From Mycobacterium sp. (lineage in GTDB: Bacteria; Actinomycetota; Actinomycetes; Mycobacteriales; Mycobacteriaceae), in assembly GCA_025963385.1 (NCBI GenBank), contig JAOPUT010000033.1, positions 1 to 32,967 on the forward strand: 32,967 bases of DNA, written 5' to 3'. How positions within the stretch are numbered: the stretch's first letter is position 1; the number at the start of each line of letters is the position of its first letter. A model generated the notes under the pieces. That model was not told where the DNA came from and did not search any database. It was given only the letters and a program-made list of their open reading frames with translations. The position numbers were made by a program, and so were the translations under genes. This document shows, one piece after another, positions 9,049-19,042 of the stretch.

Positions 9049-10614
9049 GTGACCACGATCTTCGCCCGGTTGCGGCGCAGCAAACCCGAGACAGCGGCCG
9101 GCACCCCTCCTGTCCAGACGGAGGCGGTGCAACGGACGCGCTTCAGCGCCTGGCTCGGGCGTCCGATGACGTCGTTTCACCTCGTCATCGCCGTCTCGGC
9201 GCTGCTGATCACCCTCGGCCTGATCATGGTGTTGTCGGCTTCTGGGGTGCACTCGTACGACGAGGACGGCTCACCGTGGGCGATCTTCGCCAAGCAGGTG
9301 CTGTGGACCGTCATCGGCCTCCTTGCGTTCTACGTGGCGTTGCGGACGCCGGTCAACTTCATGCGCAAGCTCGCCTTCCCCGGGTTCATCCTCACGATCA
9401 TCATGTTGGTGCTGGTGCTCATCCCGGGAATCGGCAAGGAAGCCAACGGTTCTCGCGGTTGGTTCGTCGTCGCCGGCTTCTCGATGCAGCCGTCGGAGCT
9501 CGCCAAGATCGCCTTCGCGATCTGGGGCGCACACCTACTCGCCGCCCGCAGGATGGACCGCGCGTCGATCCGCGAGATGCTCTTCCCGCTGGTGCCGGGC
9601 GCCGTGCTGGCGCTACTGCTCATCGTGCTGCAGCCCGACCTCGGGCAGACCGTCTCGCTCGGCATCATCCTGCTGGGGCTGCTGTGGTACGCCGGGCTAC
9701 CGCTGCGGGTGTTCCTGAGCTCGCTGATCGCCGTCGTGATCGCCGCCGGCATCCTCGCGATGTCGGAGGGCTACCGCTCCGACCGGGTGCAGTCGTGGCT
9801 GAACCCCGGCGCCGACATGCAGGGCTCGGGTTATCAGGCCCGCCAGGCGCGCTATGCGCTGGCCAACGGGGGGATCTTCGGTGACGGCCTCGGGCAGGGC
9901 ACCGCCAAGTGGAACTACCTGCCCAACGCGCACAACGACTTCATCTTCGCGATCATCGGCGAGGAACTCGGCTACGTCGGTGCGGTCGGCCTGCTGTGCC
10001 TGTTCGGCCTGTTCGCCTACACCGGGATGCGGATCGCGAAACGGTCCGCCGACCCGTTCCTGCGACTGCTGACCGCCTCGACCACGCTGTGGGTCATCGG
10101 GCAGGCGTTCATCAACGTCGGCTACGTCGTCGGACTCCTGCCGATCACCGGGCTGCAGCTGCCGCTGATCTCGGCGGGTGGAACATCAACGGCCACAACG
10201 CTGTTCATGCTCGGCATCATCACCAACGCGGCGCGACACGAACCGGAGGCGGTGGCTGCCCTGCGGGCGGGCCGCGAGGACAGGTTCAACCGGCTGCTGC
10301 GGCTGCCGCTGCCTGAGCCCTACGTGCCGACCCGGCTTGAGACGGCGCGCGACCGACTGCGCACGCGGCCGGACAAGCCCGCTCCGCCCAAACCGAAGGG
10401 CAAGCCTGCGGCGAAGGGCAGACCTGCGTCGAAGAGCAAGCCCAAGGCGGCTTCGAAGGGCAAGCCGAAGCCCGTCCGCAAACCCGCCGAGGATCGCAGA
10501 CGCAGCACGGCGGATGCGGGCGACCGGTCGGCGAGGGGCGCAGGGCATCATGGAGGCCGACAGCGTCAACCGGGCCCGCGGGCTCGATCTCTGGAAGGTC
10601 AGCGTTACGGGTGA
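9049..10614 (+). CDS. ftsW: Septal peptidoglycan glycosyltransferase FtsW
   Basis: SEDS-family polymerase that works with PbpB at the septum. The 521-residue protein has a short cytoplasmic N-terminus, about ten membrane segments starting at [23 protein letters not shown], and the SEDS motifs [41 protein letters not shown] and [10 protein letters not shown]. The C-terminal tail from about residue 435 is a long Lys/Pro/Ala-rich run built from degenerate KGKP/KSKP units and ends LEGQRYG, the mycobacterial FtsW end. The GTG at 9049 follows only a weak GGGTAG site. Its stop overlaps murG. Normally murD precedes this gene. Confidence 0.95.
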   Translation: MTTIFARLRRSKPETAAGTPPVQTEAVQRTRFSAWLGRPMTSFHLVIAVSALLITLGLIMVLSASGVHSYDEDGSPWAIFAKQVLWTVIGLLAFYVALRTPVNFMRKLAFPGFILTIIMLVLVLIPGIGKEANGSRGWFVVAGFSMQPSELAKIAFAIWGAHLLAARRMDRASIREMLFPLVPGAVLALLLIVLQPDLGQTVSLGIILLGLLWYAGLPLRVFLSSLIAVVIAAGILAMSEGYRSDRVQSWLNPGADMQGSGYQARQARYALANGGIFGDGLGQGTAKWNYLPNAHNDFIFAIIGEELGYVGAVGLLCLFGLFAYTGMRIAKRSADPFLRLLTASTTLWVIGQAFINVGYVVGLLPITGLQLPLISAGGTSTATTLFMLGIITNAARHEPEAVAALRAGREDRFNRLLRLPLPEPYVPTRLETARDRLRTRPDKPAPPKPKGKPAAKGRPASKSKPKAASKGKPKPVRKPAEDRRRSTADAGDRSARGAGHHGGRQRQPGPRARSLEGQRYG

Positions 10615-11774
10615 GCAACCCCTATCCCGGCGGGCAAGAGGGCAGTGACCCGGGCGCCATCTCCGTGGTCCTCGCCGGTGGTGGCACTGCGGGGCACATC
10701 GAGCCCGCGATGGCCGTCGCCGACGCCCTCGTCGCACTCGACCCCGGGGTACGGATCACCGCCCTCGGCACCGCGCGCGGCCTCGAGACGCGGCTGGTGC
10801 CCGAGCGTGGCTACGACCTCGAGCTGATCACGCCCGTCCCGTTCCCGCGCAAACCGTCGGGTGACCTGGTCCGCCTTCCGCTGCGGGTCCGCAAGGCCGT
10901 CCGCCAGACACGCGCCGTGCTCGACGGGGTGCACGCCGACGTCGTAATCGGGTTCGGCGGCTACGTGGCACTACCCGCCTACCTGGCTGCACGCGGGGGT
11001 GCGCTGCGAAGGCGCCGCGTGCCGGTCGTCGTGCACGAGGCCAACGCCAGCGCGGGCTGGGCCAACCGGGTCGGTGCGCGGACTGCCCAGCGTGTGCTGT
11101 CCGCCGTACCGGAACCGGGCCTACCCAACGTCGAGGTCGTCGGCGTGCCGGTCCGGGAGGCCATCACGTCCCTGGACCGGATGGCGCTGCGGGCCGAGGC
11201 CCGTGCCCACTTCGGGTTCGCCGACGACGACAGGGTGCTGCTGGTGTTCGGCGGCTCGCAGGGCGCTCAGTCCCTCAACCGTGCGGTCTCCGGCGCGGCC
11301 GAAGACCTTGCTGCGGCTGGTATCTCGGTGCTGCACGCGCACGGTCCGAAGAACGTGCTGGATCTTCGCGAGCCTGCGCCTGGTGATCGACCGTACGTCG
11401 CGGTGCCGTACCTCAGCCGGATGGATCTCGCCTACGCTGCCGCCGACCTGGCGATCTGCCGGTCGGGGGCGATGACGGTCGCCGAGGTGACGGCGGTGGG
11501 CCTGCCCGCCGTGTACGTCCCGCTGCCGATCGGCAACGGCGAACAGCGCCTCAACGCGCTGCCCGTGGTCGGTGCCGGTGGTGGCCTGCTGATCGCCGAT
11601 GCCGACCTGACGCCCGCCTTCATCGCCGAGACCGTCCGCGTGCTGCTGGGGGACCCGCAGCGCCTGACCGCGATGACGACGGCCGCCGCACTCGCCGGAC
11701 ACCGCGACGCCGCGCACCGCGTGGCGGAGGTGGCGCTCGAAGTCGCCAAGTACAACCGAGGGCGGACACGATGA
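10611..11774 (+). CDS. murG: UDP-GlcNAc:lipid I N-acetylglucosaminyltransferase MurG
   Basis: Peripheral membrane GT-B glycosyltransferase converting lipid I to lipid II on the inner face of the membrane. It has 387 residues: a 16-residue variable head, then the donor and acceptor motifs [19 protein letters not shown] (about 19-37), [51 protein letters not shown] and [13 protein letters not shown]. The GTG 10611 overlaps the ftsW stop, and the stop overlaps the murC ATG. Nothing unusual is seen. Confidence 0.96.
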   Translation: MSNPYPGGQEGSDPGAISVVLAGGGTAGHIEPAMAVADALVALDPGVRITALGTARGLETRLVPERGYDLELITPVPFPRKPSGDLVRLPLRVRKAVRQTRAVLDGVHADVVIGFGGYVALPAYLAARGGALRRRRVPVVVHEANASAGWANRVGARTAQRVLSAVPEPGLPNVEVVGVPVREAITSLDRMALRAEARAHFGFADDDRVLLVFGGSQGAQSLNRAVSGAAEDLAAAGISVLHAHGPKNVLDLREPAPGDRPYVAVPYLSRMDLAYAAADLAICRSGAMTVAEVTAVGLPAVYVPLPIGNGEQRLNALPVVGAGGGLLIADADLTPAFIAETVRVLLGDPQRLTAMTTAAALAGHRDAAHRVAEVALEVAKYNRGRTR

Positions 11775-13216
11775 ACGCGCGCGAACTGCCCCCCGAGTTG
11801 CAACGCGTCCACATGGTGGGCATCGGCGGAGCCGGCATGTCCGGCATCGCCCGCATCCTGCTCGACCGCGGCGGCCTGGTGTCCGGTTCGGATGCCAAGG
11901 AATCGCGCGGGGTGGCCGCGCTGGGTGCCCGCGGCGCACAGGTTCGGATCGGGCACGACGCGTCGTCGCTCGACATGCTGCCCGGCGGCCCGACGGTCGT
12001 CGTCAGCACCCACGCCGCCATCCCGAAGGACAATCCCGAACTCGTCGAGGCCCGGCGTCGCGGCATCCCCGTCATCATGCGGCCAGTGGTGCTCGCCAAG
12101 CTGATGGACGGCTACACCACGGTGATGGTGACCGGTACGCACGGCAAGACGACGACCACGTCGATGATCGTCGTGGCGTTGCAGCGCAGCGGTTTCGATC
12201 CGTCCTTCGCCGTTGGTGGTGACCTTGGGCAGGCGGGCACGAACGCCCACCACGGCAGCGGCACCACCTTCGTCGCCGAAGCCGACGAGAGCGACGGGTC
12301 CCTGCTCGAGTACTCGCCCGACGTCGCGGTCGTGACCAACGTCGAGGCCGACCACCTCGACTTCTTCGGCACCGAGGCGGCCTACGCTGCGGTCTTCGAC
12401 GAGTTCGTCACGAGGCTGCGCCCCGGCGGTGCGCTGGTGGTCTGCGTCGATGATCCCGGGGCGGCGGCGCTTGCGGCGCGCTCGGCCGAACGTGGGGTCA
12501 GGGTCCTGCGCTACGGCACCGGCGATGACGCCAATCTTGCTGGGGCCCTTCTAGATTGGGAGCAACAGGGCACCGGTGGTGTGGCGACGATCCGGCTTCC
12601 CGGCCTGCCGCATGGACACGGGCTTCGGCTCGCGGTGCCCGGTCGCCACATGGCGCTCAACGCGTTGGCTGCGGCGGTGGCGGCCGTGGAGGTGGGCGCG
12701 GACGTGAACGCGGTGCTGGACGGGCTCGCCGGGTTCGAGGGGACGCGACGGAGATTCGAGGCGGTCGGCACCGCGGCGGGGGTGCGGGTCTTCGACGACT
12801 ACGCGCATCATCCGACCGAGGTGAAGGTGAACCTCGAGGCGTTGCGCGCGGTGGCGGGGGACGGCAGGTCGATCGCGGTGTTCCAACCGCACCTGTACTC
12901 ACGCACGCAGACGTTCGCCCGTGAGTTCGGCGAGGCGCTCTCCTGCGCCGACGAGGTCTTCGTGCTCGACGTGTATGCGGCACGCGAGCAGCCCATCGCA
13001 GGCATCAGTGGCGCCAGTGTCGCCGAACACGTCAGTGTCCCAACACGATACGTGCCCGACTTCTCCGCGGTGGCCGATCTGGTGGCGGGTTCGGCCAGGC
13101 CGGGGGACGTGGTCGTGACGATGGGCGCCGGCGACGTGACACTGCTCGGAAGGGAGATCCTGGCCGCGGTGCAGGCGCGCGCGAGTCGGGACGCACCGGG
13201 GGCGCGATCGTCGTGA
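11771..13216 (+). CDS. murC: UDP-N-acetylmuramate-L-alanine ligase MurC
   Basis: Adds L-Ala to UDP-MurNAc, the first stem-peptide step. The 481-residue protein has the N-terminal nucleotide-binding motif [13 protein letters not shown] (about 15-27), P-loop GTHGKTTTT from 122, the EADESDGS motif, [12 protein letters not shown], and the C-terminal [11 protein letters not shown]. The ATG overlaps the murG stop and the stop overlaps the ftsQ GTG. With MurE and MurF it makes three of the four Mur ligases visible in this window; MurD is the missing one. Confidence 0.96.
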   Translation: MNARELPPELQRVHMVGIGGAGMSGIARILLDRGGLVSGSDAKESRGVAALGARGAQVRIGHDASSLDMLPGGPTVVVSTHAAIPKDNPELVEARRRGIPVIMRPVVLAKLMDGYTTVMVTGTHGKTTTTSMIVVALQRSGFDPSFAVGGDLGQAGTNAHHGSGTTFVAEADESDGSLLEYSPDVAVVTNVEADHLDFFGTEAAYAAVFDEFVTRLRPGGALVVCVDDPGAAALAARSAERGVRVLRYGTGDDANLAGALLDWEQQGTGGVATIRLPGLPHGHGLRLAVPGRHMALNALAAAVAAVEVGADVNAVLDGLAGFEGTRRRFEAVGTAAGVRVFDDYAHHPTEVKVNLEALRAVAGDGRSIAVFQPHLYSRTQTFAREFGEALSCADEVFVLDVYAAREQPIAGISGASVAEHVSVPTRYVPDFSAVADLVAGSARPGDVVVTMGAGDVTLLGREILAAVQARASRDAPGARSS

Positions 13217-14151
13217 CGGGGCCGACCGACGAGCCGACCGACGCCGCCGACGGGTCCGGCGACGCCGTCGCCGACGACACCGTCACCGGCGAGGCCGTCA
13301 CCACGGAGGAGGCGCCCGCCGAGGACGTTGCCGACTTCGAGGGGCCGCGCAGGCGAGCCAGGCGCGAGCGCGAGGAGCGCCGCGCGGCGCAGGAACGCGC
13401 CATCGCGATCGAGCACGCGAGACGTGAAGCCAAGCGCAAGGTCACGGGCCGCTCGCCAGACGAGCCGAAACCGCCCGCTCGCGGGCTGATCAGGGGTCTC
13501 AAGGCGCTGATGTGGTCGGCACTGGTCAGCGTGCTCGTCGTGGGCGCGGGCCTGCTGCTCTACTTCACGCCGATCATGTCCGCCCGCGTCGTGGCGATCA
13601 CGGGCCTGGTCACCGTGACCCAGGAGGAAGTCCAGGAGGCGGCCGCCGTCCCCGCGGACACCCCGCTCCTGCAGATCGACACCGACGCCGTCGCCGAGCG
13701 CGTCGCGACCATTCGGCGGGTCGCCAGCGCCAGGGTCCAGCGCGAATACCCGTCGACGCTGAGGATCACGATCGTCGAACGGGTTCCGTTGGTGGTCAAG
13801 GACTATCCCGACGGTTCGCATCTCTTCGACCGCGACGGGGTCGACTTCGCCACCGCGCCGCCGCCGCCCGGTCTGCCGTACCTGGACGCCGACACGCCGG
13901 GGCCCACCGACCTGCCGACGCTGGCGGCGCTCCAGGTGCTGACCGCCCTTCGCCCCGAGGTGGCAGGCCAGGTGAGTCGCATCGCGGCGCCGTCCGTCGC
14001 GTCGATCACCCTGACGCTGATCGACGGGCGCCAGGTGATCTGGGGGACCACGGACCGCACGGACGAGAAGGCGCTGAAACTGGGCGCTCTGCTGACGCAA
14101 CCGGGCACCACCTACGACGTCTCCAGCCCGGATCTGCCGACCGTCAAATAG
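13213..14151 (+). CDS. ftsQ: Cell division protein FtsQ
   Basis: Bitopic divisome protein bridging FtsL/FtsB and the synthases. The 312-residue product has an acidic N-terminus (1-44), a highly charged Arg/Glu segment (about 45-76), one membrane span (about 100-118), then a POTRA domain (about 122-192) beginning [17 protein letters not shown], and the FtsQ domain with [17 protein letters not shown]. The GTG start overlaps the murC stop, so no separate ribosome site is needed. Length agrees with the M. tuberculosis protein (about 314). Confidence 0.93.
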   Translation: MTGPTDEPTDAADGSGDAVADDTVTGEAVTTEEAPAEDVADFEGPRRRARREREERRAAQERAIAIEHARREAKRKVTGRSPDEPKPPARGLIRGLKALMWSALVSVLVVGAGLLLYFTPIMSARVVAITGLVTVTQEEVQEAAAVPADTPLLQIDTDAVAERVATIRRVASARVQREYPSTLRITIVERVPLVVKDYPDGSHLFDRDGVDFATAPPPPGLPYLDADTPGPTDLPTLAALQVLTALRPEVAGQVSRIAAPSVASITLTLIDGRQVIWGTTDRTDEKALKLGALLTQPGTTYDVSSPDLPTVK

Positions 14152-14201
14152 CGCGCCCAGAAAATCACACGACACATTCGGCGCGCCTGCGCGGTTACCT
14201 C

Positions 14202-14288
14202 GGGCGATCGCCCTACCGTTCTGTTTGCGCGAAACTACTTGACATAACTCTAAGCCTATGGTTGAGGTTGAGAGTTTGCACAGGAGGA
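14202..14288 (+). promoter_or_regulatory. ftsZ promoter region and leader
   Basis: The 146-bp ftsQ-ftsZ gap is the first long non-coding break since mraY-ftsW. It contains TTGACA at 14239-14244 and a possible -10 TATGGT at 14257-14262; the 12-bp spacing between these two is too short for one promoter, so they may belong to different ones. A 12-bp palindrome GGGCGATCGCCC lies at 14202-14213. The strong ribosome site AGGAGGA (14282-14288) ends the leader. An own promoter for ftsZ fits published work on mycobacterial ftsZ, but the start site cannot be fixed here. Confidence 0.55.
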
Positions 14289-14297
14289 ATACGACCG

Positions 14298-15440
14298 ATG
14301 ACACCCCCACACAACTATCTCGCGGTCATAAAGGTGGTCGGCATCGGTGGCGGCGGCGTCAATGCCGTCAACCGAATGATCGAGCAAGGCCTCAAGGGCG
14401 TCGAGTTCATCGCCATCAACACCGACGCCCAGGCGTTGTTGATGAGCGACGCCGACGTCAAGCTCGACGTCGGTCGTGACTCCACTCGCGGCCTCGGCGC
14501 AGGAGCCGATCCCGAGGTGGGCCGCAAGGCGGCCGAGGACGCCAAGGACGACATCGAGGAGCTGCTTCGCGGCGCCGACATGGTGTTCGTCACCGCAGGC
14601 GAGGGCGGCGGCACCGGCACCGGTGGCGCACCCGTCGTGGCGACGATCGCCCGCAAGCTCGGTGCCCTGACGGTCGGCGTGGTGACGCGCCCGTTCTCGT
14701 TCGAGGGCAAGCGCCGCTCCAACCAGGCCGAGTCGGGCATCGCGGCACTGCGTGAGAGCTGCGACACGCTGATCGTGATCCCGAACGACCGGCTCCTCCA
14801 GATGGGCGACGCCGCAGTCTCGTTGATGGACGCGTTCCGCAGTGCCGACGAGGTCCTCCTCAACGGCGTCCAGGGCATCACCGACCTGATCACCACGCCC
14901 GGCCTCATCAACGTCGACTTCGCCGACGTCAAGGGTGTGATGTCCGGCGCGGGTACCGCGTTGATGGGCATCGGCTCGGCGCGCGGTGACGGGCGCGCGC
15001 TGAAGGCGGCCGAGACCGCGATCAACTCGCCGCTCCTCGAGGCGTCGATGGAGGGCGCCCAGGGCGTGCTCCTGTCGGTGGCTGGTGGCAGCGACCTCGG
15101 GCTGTTCGAGATCAACGAGGCCGCCTCACTGGTGCAGGACGCCGCGCACCCCGAGGCCAACATCATCTTCGGCACGGTCATCGACGACTCGCTCGGCGAC
15201 GAGGTGCGCGTCACCGTGATCGCCGCGGGCTTCGATGCGGCAGGACCCAGCCGCAAGCCGGTGGTCGGTGCAGGCGTCGGCGGGATCACGCCGGGGCGCG
15301 CAGGCAAGGTGACGTCGTCGGCGTTCGAACCCGTCGACCCGGCGAGCGTCCCGCTGCACACCAACGGCGCGACGGTCAGCATCGGCGGCGGTGGTGACGA
15401 TGACGACGACGTCGACGTGCCGCCCTTCATGCGTCACTGA
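14298..15440 (+). CDS. ftsZ: Cell division GTPase FtsZ
   Basis: Tubulin-like GTPase that forms the Z ring. The 380-residue protein starts [20 protein letters not shown]; the GTP-binding signature GGGTGTGG is at 103-110 and the NVDFADVK T7-loop region is present. The C-terminal tail has an acidic cluster (DDDDDVDV) followed by PPFMRH, the conserved peptide bound by SepF and FtsW. The ATG at 14298 is fixed by AGGAGGA ten bases upstream and by the conserved N-terminus; the frame is open far upstream across ftsQ, which is only a shadow. Confidence 0.98.
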   Translation: MTPPHNYLAVIKVVGIGGGGVNAVNRMIEQGLKGVEFIAINTDAQALLMSDADVKLDVGRDSTRGLGAGADPEVGRKAAEDAKDDIEELLRGADMVFVTAGEGGGTGTGGAPVVATIARKLGALTVGVVTRPFSFEGKRRSNQAESGIAALRESCDTLIVIPNDRLLQMGDAAVSLMDAFRSADEVLLNGVQGITDLITTPGLINVDFADVKGVMSGAGTALMGIGSARGDGRALKAAETAINSPLLEASMEGAQGVLLSVAGGSDLGLFEINEAASLVQDAAHPEANIIFGTVIDDSLGDEVRVTVIAAGFDAAGPSRKPVVGAGVGGITPGRAGKVTSSAFEPVDPASVPLHTNGATVSIGGGGDDDDDVDVPPFMRH

Positions 15441-15476
15441 TCAGGACGCGCGCCGAGGCCCGGGATACTGGGGACC

Positions 15477-16184
15477 GTGACCTTTCGCATCCGACGTGTG
15501 ACCACCACCCGGGCCGGCGGCGCCTCGGCTCCACCGTTCGACACGTTCAACCTGGGCGACCACGTCGGGGACGACCCGGCCGCGGTGGCTGCGAATCGTG
15601 CCCGCCTCGCGAAGGCGGTCGGGCTCGGTGACGACGGCATCGTCTGGATGAACCAGGTCCACGGCGACCGGGTCGTCGCCGTGGACGGGCCGGTCGATGG
15701 CGCCATCGACGACGCCGACGGACTGGTGACGGCCAACCCGAGGCTGGCGCTCGCGGTGGTGACGGCGGATTGTGTTCCGGTGCTGATGTCGGACGCGCGC
15801 GCCGGGGTCGTGGCCGCCGTACACGCGGGGCGGGTCGGCACGCAGAAGGGTGTCGTGGCAAGAGCCCTCGACGCGATGGTGGCCAAGGGTGCGCACGCCG
15901 AGGACGTCGCCGTCTTTCTGGGGCCCGCCGTGAGTGGCCGTAATTACGAGGTACCCGACGACATGGCCGCCGAGGTCGAGGCGGCCGTTCCCGGCAGCCG
16001 GACCACGACGGCGCGCGGCACCGCGGGACTCGATCTGCGGGCCGGAATCACACGGCAATTGACCGAATTGGGCATCACGGCGATCGACGTCGACCCGCGC
16101 TGCACGGTCGACGACCCGAATCTCTTCAGTCACCGACGCGGCGCTCCCACCGGGCGGTTGGCCTCCCTGGTGTGGATGGAATGA
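15477..16184 (+). CDS. pgeF: Peptidoglycan editing factor PgeF / YfiH-type (laccase-domain) protein
   Basis: A 235-residue member of the YfiH/laccase-domain family. The metal-site residues are visible: His62 in QVHGDRV, Cys99 in TADCVP and His116 in AVHAGRVG. In E. coli this protein hydrolyses wrongly built UDP-MurNAc-L-Ser to keep peptidoglycan precursors correct, and family members also show purine nucleoside phosphorylase activity; which applies here is inferred. GTG 15477 follows the ftsZ stop by 36 bp. It sits in the ftsZ-pgeF-yggS-sepF order of other actinobacteria. The 3' end (from about 15940) becomes locally AT-richer. Confidence 0.88.
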   Translation: MTFRIRRVTTTRAGGASAPPFDTFNLGDHVGDDPAAVAANRARLAKAVGLGDDGIVWMNQVHGDRVVAVDGPVDGAIDDADGLVTANPRLALAVVTADCVPVLMSDARAGVVAAVHAGRVGTQKGVVARALDAMVAKGAHAEDVAVFLGPAVSGRNYEVPDDMAAEVEAAVPGSRTTTARGTAGLDLRAGITRQLTELGITAIDVDPRCTVDDPNLFSHRRGAPTGRLASLVWME

Positions 16185-16921
16185 CCTCCGACCGTGCCGC
16201 CGAACTCGCCGCCTCCCTCGCCGCCCTCCGTGCCAGGGTCGACGCCGCCGTGACGGCGTCGGGGCGCGACGCCGCGGAAATCGAATTACTTCCGGTCACG
16301 AAATTCTTTCCCATTTCCGACATCGTCGAATTGGTGCATCTCGGGTGCCGGTCATTTGGCGAATCGCGCGAACAGGAAGCATCCAAGAAGATCGCGGATC
16401 TGGCGGCGGCGAATTACACCGATGTAATTCGCTGGCACATGATCGGCAGTATTCAGCGCAAGAAGGCGCGCGCCGTCGCCGGCTGGGCCTACGCGGCCCA
16501 CTCGGTGGACAGCGGCGCGCTGGTCTCCGCGCTGGGCCGGGCGGCCGCCGAGGCGCTCGCCGAGGGCAGGCGCAGCGCGCCGCTTCGGGTGTACCTCCAA
16601 CTCAGTCTCGACGGGGACCCCGCCCGAGGTGGTGTGGACGTGGGTCGGTCCGACCTCGTGGACGAACTGTGCGCGCTGGCCGACGAGACCGACGGCCTGG
16701 ACTTCGTCGGCCTGATGGCGATCCCGCCGCTGCACGCCGACACCGAGGAGTCGTTCACGCGTTTGGAAGCCGAGCTGGCCCGGGTACAGGCCTTCTACCA
16801 GCAACGGCTCGGTCTCTCGGCAGGGATGTCCAGCGACCTCGAGACGGCGATCCGACACGGCTCGACGTGTGTGCGTGTCGGTACCGCGCTTATGGGGCAA
16901 CGTCCTCTAACGTCACCCTGA
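16181..16921 (+). CDS. YggS/PLPBP-family pyridoxal phosphate homeostasis protein
   Basis: A 246-residue TIM-barrel PLP-binding protein. Lys41 in LLPVTKFFP is the expected Schiff-base lysine; GESREQEASKK, WHMIGSIQRKK, AHSVDS, GLMAIPP, GLSAGMSSDLE and HGSTCVRVGTALMG are family blocks. The family balances PLP and amino acid levels; it has no established enzymatic reaction. ATG 16181 overlaps the pgeF stop (ATGA); GTG 16172 is three codons upstream. The first third has unusual codon choice, including a TTA at 16286 and many AT-ending codons, against a GC-biased background. Confidence 0.92.
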   Translation: MTSDRAAELAASLAALRARVDAAVTASGRDAAEIELLPVTKFFPISDIVELVHLGCRSFGESREQEASKKIADLAAANYTDVIRWHMIGSIQRKKARAVAGWAYAAHSVDSGALVSALGRAAAEALAEGRRSAPLRVYLQLSLDGDPARGGVDVGRSDLVDELCALADETDGLDFVGLMAIPPLHADTEESFTRLEAELARVQAFYQQRLGLSAGMSSDLETAIRHGSTCVRVGTALMGQRPLTSP

Positions 16922-16985
16922 GTAGTCACTCCAGTCACATCTTCATCACAGACAACACGGATTTCAGTCATCAGAAGGGTCTCCG

Positions 16986-17639
16986 ATGAGCACACTGCAT
17001 AAGGTCAAGGCCTACTTCGGTATGGCGCCGATGGACGATTACGACGACGAGTACTACGACGACGAGGACCGCACATCGCGTGGCGCCTACCCCCGTCGGG
17101 CTCGCGAGGATCGCTTCGAGGACGAGGGCTACGCCCGCGCCGCCGAGGGCCGCGGCTACGACGACCGGATGGATCGCCCCGTCGGCCGCGAATTCGAGCC
17201 TGCCCCAGCGGGTTACCGCGGCGGCTACCTTGAGGAGCCACCGCTGCGCGGTCGTCGCGAATTCGAGCGCCCCCGGTTCAACACCCTGCACGGGGCCACC
17301 CGCGGCTCCGTCGCGATGGAGCCCCGCCGCATGGCCGCACTCTTCGAAGAGGGCAGCCCGCTGGCGAAGATCACCACACTGCGGCCCAAGGACTACAGCG
17401 AGGCCCGGACCATCGGCGAGCGCTTCCGCGACGGCACCCCGGTGATCATGGACCTGGTGTCGATGGACAACGCCGACGCCAAGCGTCTCGTCGACTTCGC
17501 GGCAGGACTGGCGTTCGCGCTGCGCGGCTCGTTCGACAAGGTGGCGACGAAGGTGTTCCTACTGTCGCCCGCCGATGTCGACGTCACCGCCGACGAGCGC
17601 AGGCGTATCGCGGAGGCGGGCTTCTACGCCTACCAGTGA
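16986..17639 (+). CDS. sepF: Cell division protein SepF
   Basis: A 217-residue FtsZ-binding membrane tether. The first residues [15 protein letters not shown] form the amphipathic helix that binds membrane, followed by a long disordered Asp/Tyr/Arg-rich linker (about 16-110) and the C-terminal SepF (DUF552) domain (about 125-217) with [37 protein letters not shown] and [12 protein letters not shown]. It interacts with the FtsZ C-terminal tail and is essential in mycobacteria. ATG 16986 follows AGAAGGG. The 64-bp leader carries a repeated AGTCAC pattern that may be regulatory. Confidence 0.95.
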   Translation: MSTLHKVKAYFGMAPMDDYDDEYYDDEDRTSRGAYPRRAREDRFEDEGYARAAEGRGYDDRMDRPVGREFEPAPAGYRGGYLEEPPLRGRREFERPRFNTLHGATRGSVAMEPRRMAALFEEGSPLAKITTLRPKDYSEARTIGERFRDGTPVIMDLVSMDNADAKRLVDFAAGLAFALRGSFDKVATKVFLLSPADVDVTADERRRIAEAGFYAYQ

Positions 17640-17641
17640 CC

Positions 17642-17692
17642 AACTGGGTAGGCTGGCGATGAGTCGAGCCACGTCCGGCTCGCATCCCAGTT
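17642..17692 (+). other. Structured intergenic element between sepF and yggT
   Basis: Nested inverted repeats: the outer arms AACTGG (17642-17647) and CCAGTT (17687-17692), a GATG/CATC pair (17658-17661 with 17683-17686), and an inner CGAGCC (17665-17670) with GGCTCG (17677-17682) around ACGTCC. There is no U-run, so this is not a classical intrinsic terminator. It could attenuate, stabilise or process the sepF-yggT transcript. The pairing is visible in sequence; its use is a guess. Confidence 0.45.
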
Positions 17693-17731
17693 CTACTCAA
17701 TGTCACCACCGCCCGGAGTGAGGTCGCACCG

Positions 17732-18016
17732 TTGTCCCTGTTCTTTTCGATCCTGGGCTTCGTGCTGTTCGCGTTCTGGCTCCTGCTCATCGCGCGGGTG
17801 GTCGTCGAGTTCGTCAGGTCGTTCAGTCGGGACTGGCGCCCCAGGGGGTTCATGGTGGTGGTCCTGGAGGTCATCATGACGGTGACCGATCCGCCCGTGA
17901 AACTGCTGCGTCGCATCATTCCGCAGCTCACGATAGGTGCCGTGCGCTTCGATCTGTCGATCATGGTGCTTCTGCTCGCGGCCTTCATCGGCATGGAACT
18001 TGCGTGGAGCCAGTAG
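17732..18016 (+). CDS. YggT family membrane protein
   Basis: A 94-residue small membrane protein with two hydrophobic segments, LGFVLFAFWLLLIARVVVEFV and the C-terminal FDLSIMVLLLAAFIGMELAW, flanking the conserved DPPVKLLRRIIPQLTIG loop. It corresponds to M. tuberculosis Rv2146c, located between sepF and wag31; its role is unproven but it is linked to cell envelope growth by position. The start is TTG 17732, chosen because the product then begins at the conserved family N-terminus; AGG at 17721-17723 may serve as ribosome site. Confidence 0.85.
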   Translation: MSLFFSILGFVLFAFWLLLIARVVVEFVRSFSRDWRPRGFMVVVLEVIMTVTDPPVKLLRRIIPQLTIGAVRFDLSIMVLLLAAFIGMELAWSQ

Positions 18017-18115
18017 GACGAAAGTCGCGAATTCGGGTTTGCCAGGGGCTGTCATCAGGCCCTCGTACTTTGAAATTCGCTCTTATTTCTGGACCTCACA
18101 CGCAACCGCCGGGTC

Positions 18116-18200
18116 TACTGTGACAGGATGGACGCCAGTTACTTCCAGCATGGCTCTACACTTTGACACCGGTTGACGGTCCAGACCTCAAGGGGGCAGA
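18116..18200 (+). promoter_or_regulatory. Probable wag31 promoter region
   Basis: The 186-bp gap before wag31 has two mycobacterial-type -10 hexamers, TACTGT at 18116-18121 and TACACT at 18157-18162, neither with a good -35. The ribosome site AGGGGG is at 18191-18196, ahead of the ATG at 18203. The stretch 18065-18090 is AT-rich compared with its surroundings. A dedicated promoter fits the high expression of Wag31. Confidence 0.45.
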
Positions 18201-18202
18201 CA

Positions 18203-19027
18203 ATGCCGCTCACACCAGCCGACGTCCATAACGTCGCGTTCAGCAAGCCGCCGATTGGAAAGCGCGGCTACAACGAGGATGAGGTAGATGCATTCCTCGA
18301 CCTGGTTGAGAACGAGCTGACCCGCCTCATCGAGGAGAACGCCGACCTTCGTCAGCGCGTCTCCGAACTCGAGCAGGAGCTCGCCAGTGCGCGCGCAGGT
18401 GGCGGCGCCCAGGTGACGCAGTCCATCCCGCAGTACCAGGCTCCCGAGTCGGAGGAAGCTGCGCCTTCGCAGCCGGCCTACGAGGCTCCGCCGCAGCCCG
18501 TCGCCGCCGTCGTCGCCCCCGCCAGCGAGGACAGCCATGTCAGGGCCGCGAAGATCCTCGGCCTGGCACAGGACACCGCGGACCGCCTGACCGGCACCGC
18601 GAAGGCGGAGTCCGACAAGGTGCTCGCCGACGCCCGTGCGCAGGCCGACGCCATGGTCAGCGAGGCCCGTCACACCGCGGAGACCACGGTCGCCGAGGCG
18701 AAGGCGCGCGCCGAAGCACTGCTGTCGGATGCGACCACCCGGTCGGAGGCACAGCTCCGCCAGGCCCAGGAGAAGGCAGACGCCCTCCAGGCCGACGCCG
18801 AGCGCAAGCACTCCGAGATCATGGGCACCATCAACCAGCAGCGCACCGTCCTCGAGGGTCGCCTCGAGCAGCTGCGGACCTTCGAACGCGAATACCGCAC
18901 GCGGCTCAAGACCTACCTCGAGTCTCAGCTCGAGGAGCTTGGCCAGCGCGGCTCGGCGGCACCGGTTGACTCGACCGCCAACAACGACGGCGGCGGGTTC
19001 AACCAGTTCAACCGGGGAAACAACTGA
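18203..19027 (+). CDS. wag31: Polar growth organiser Wag31 (DivIVA)
   Basis: A 274-residue DivIVA coiled-coil protein that marks the growing poles and directs cell wall synthesis. The membrane-binding N-terminal domain [17 protein letters not shown] followed by [15 protein letters not shown] is intact, then a coiled coil (about 32-62), a Pro/Gln/Ala linker (about 64-115) and a long C-terminal coiled coil with repeated Ala/Glu/Lys heptads (about 120-250). Thr72 in QVTQS lies near where the M. tuberculosis protein is phosphorylated (Thr73), an inference from memory. The ATG at 18203 is set by AGGGGGCAG and the conserved first residues; an upstream in-frame GTG-type extension from 18173 is rejected. 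Confidence 0.96.
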   Translation: MPLTPADVHNVAFSKPPIGKRGYNEDEVDAFLDLVENELTRLIEENADLRQRVSELEQELASARAGGGAQVTQSIPQYQAPESEEAAPSQPAYEAPPQPVAAVVAPASEDSHVRAAKILGLAQDTADRLTGTAKAESDKVLADARAQADAMVSEARHTAETTVAEAKARAEALLSDATTRSEAQLRQAQEKADALQADAERKHSEIMGTINQQRTVLEGRLEQLRTFEREYRTRLKTYLESQLEELGQRGSAAPVDSTANNDGGGFNQFNRGNN

Positions 19028-19042
19028 TCGGCTGATTGAGTA

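Noticed and set aside
14202..14213. GGGCGATCGCCC palindrome as a terminator after ftsQ
   Set aside because: It is self-complementary without a usable loop and lacks a U-run; kept only as part of the ftsZ leader description.
13512..14297. Upstream extension of the ftsZ frame across ftsQ
   Set aside because: Shadow of ftsQ; the conserved FtsZ N-terminus and AGGAGGA ribosome site fix the start at 14298.
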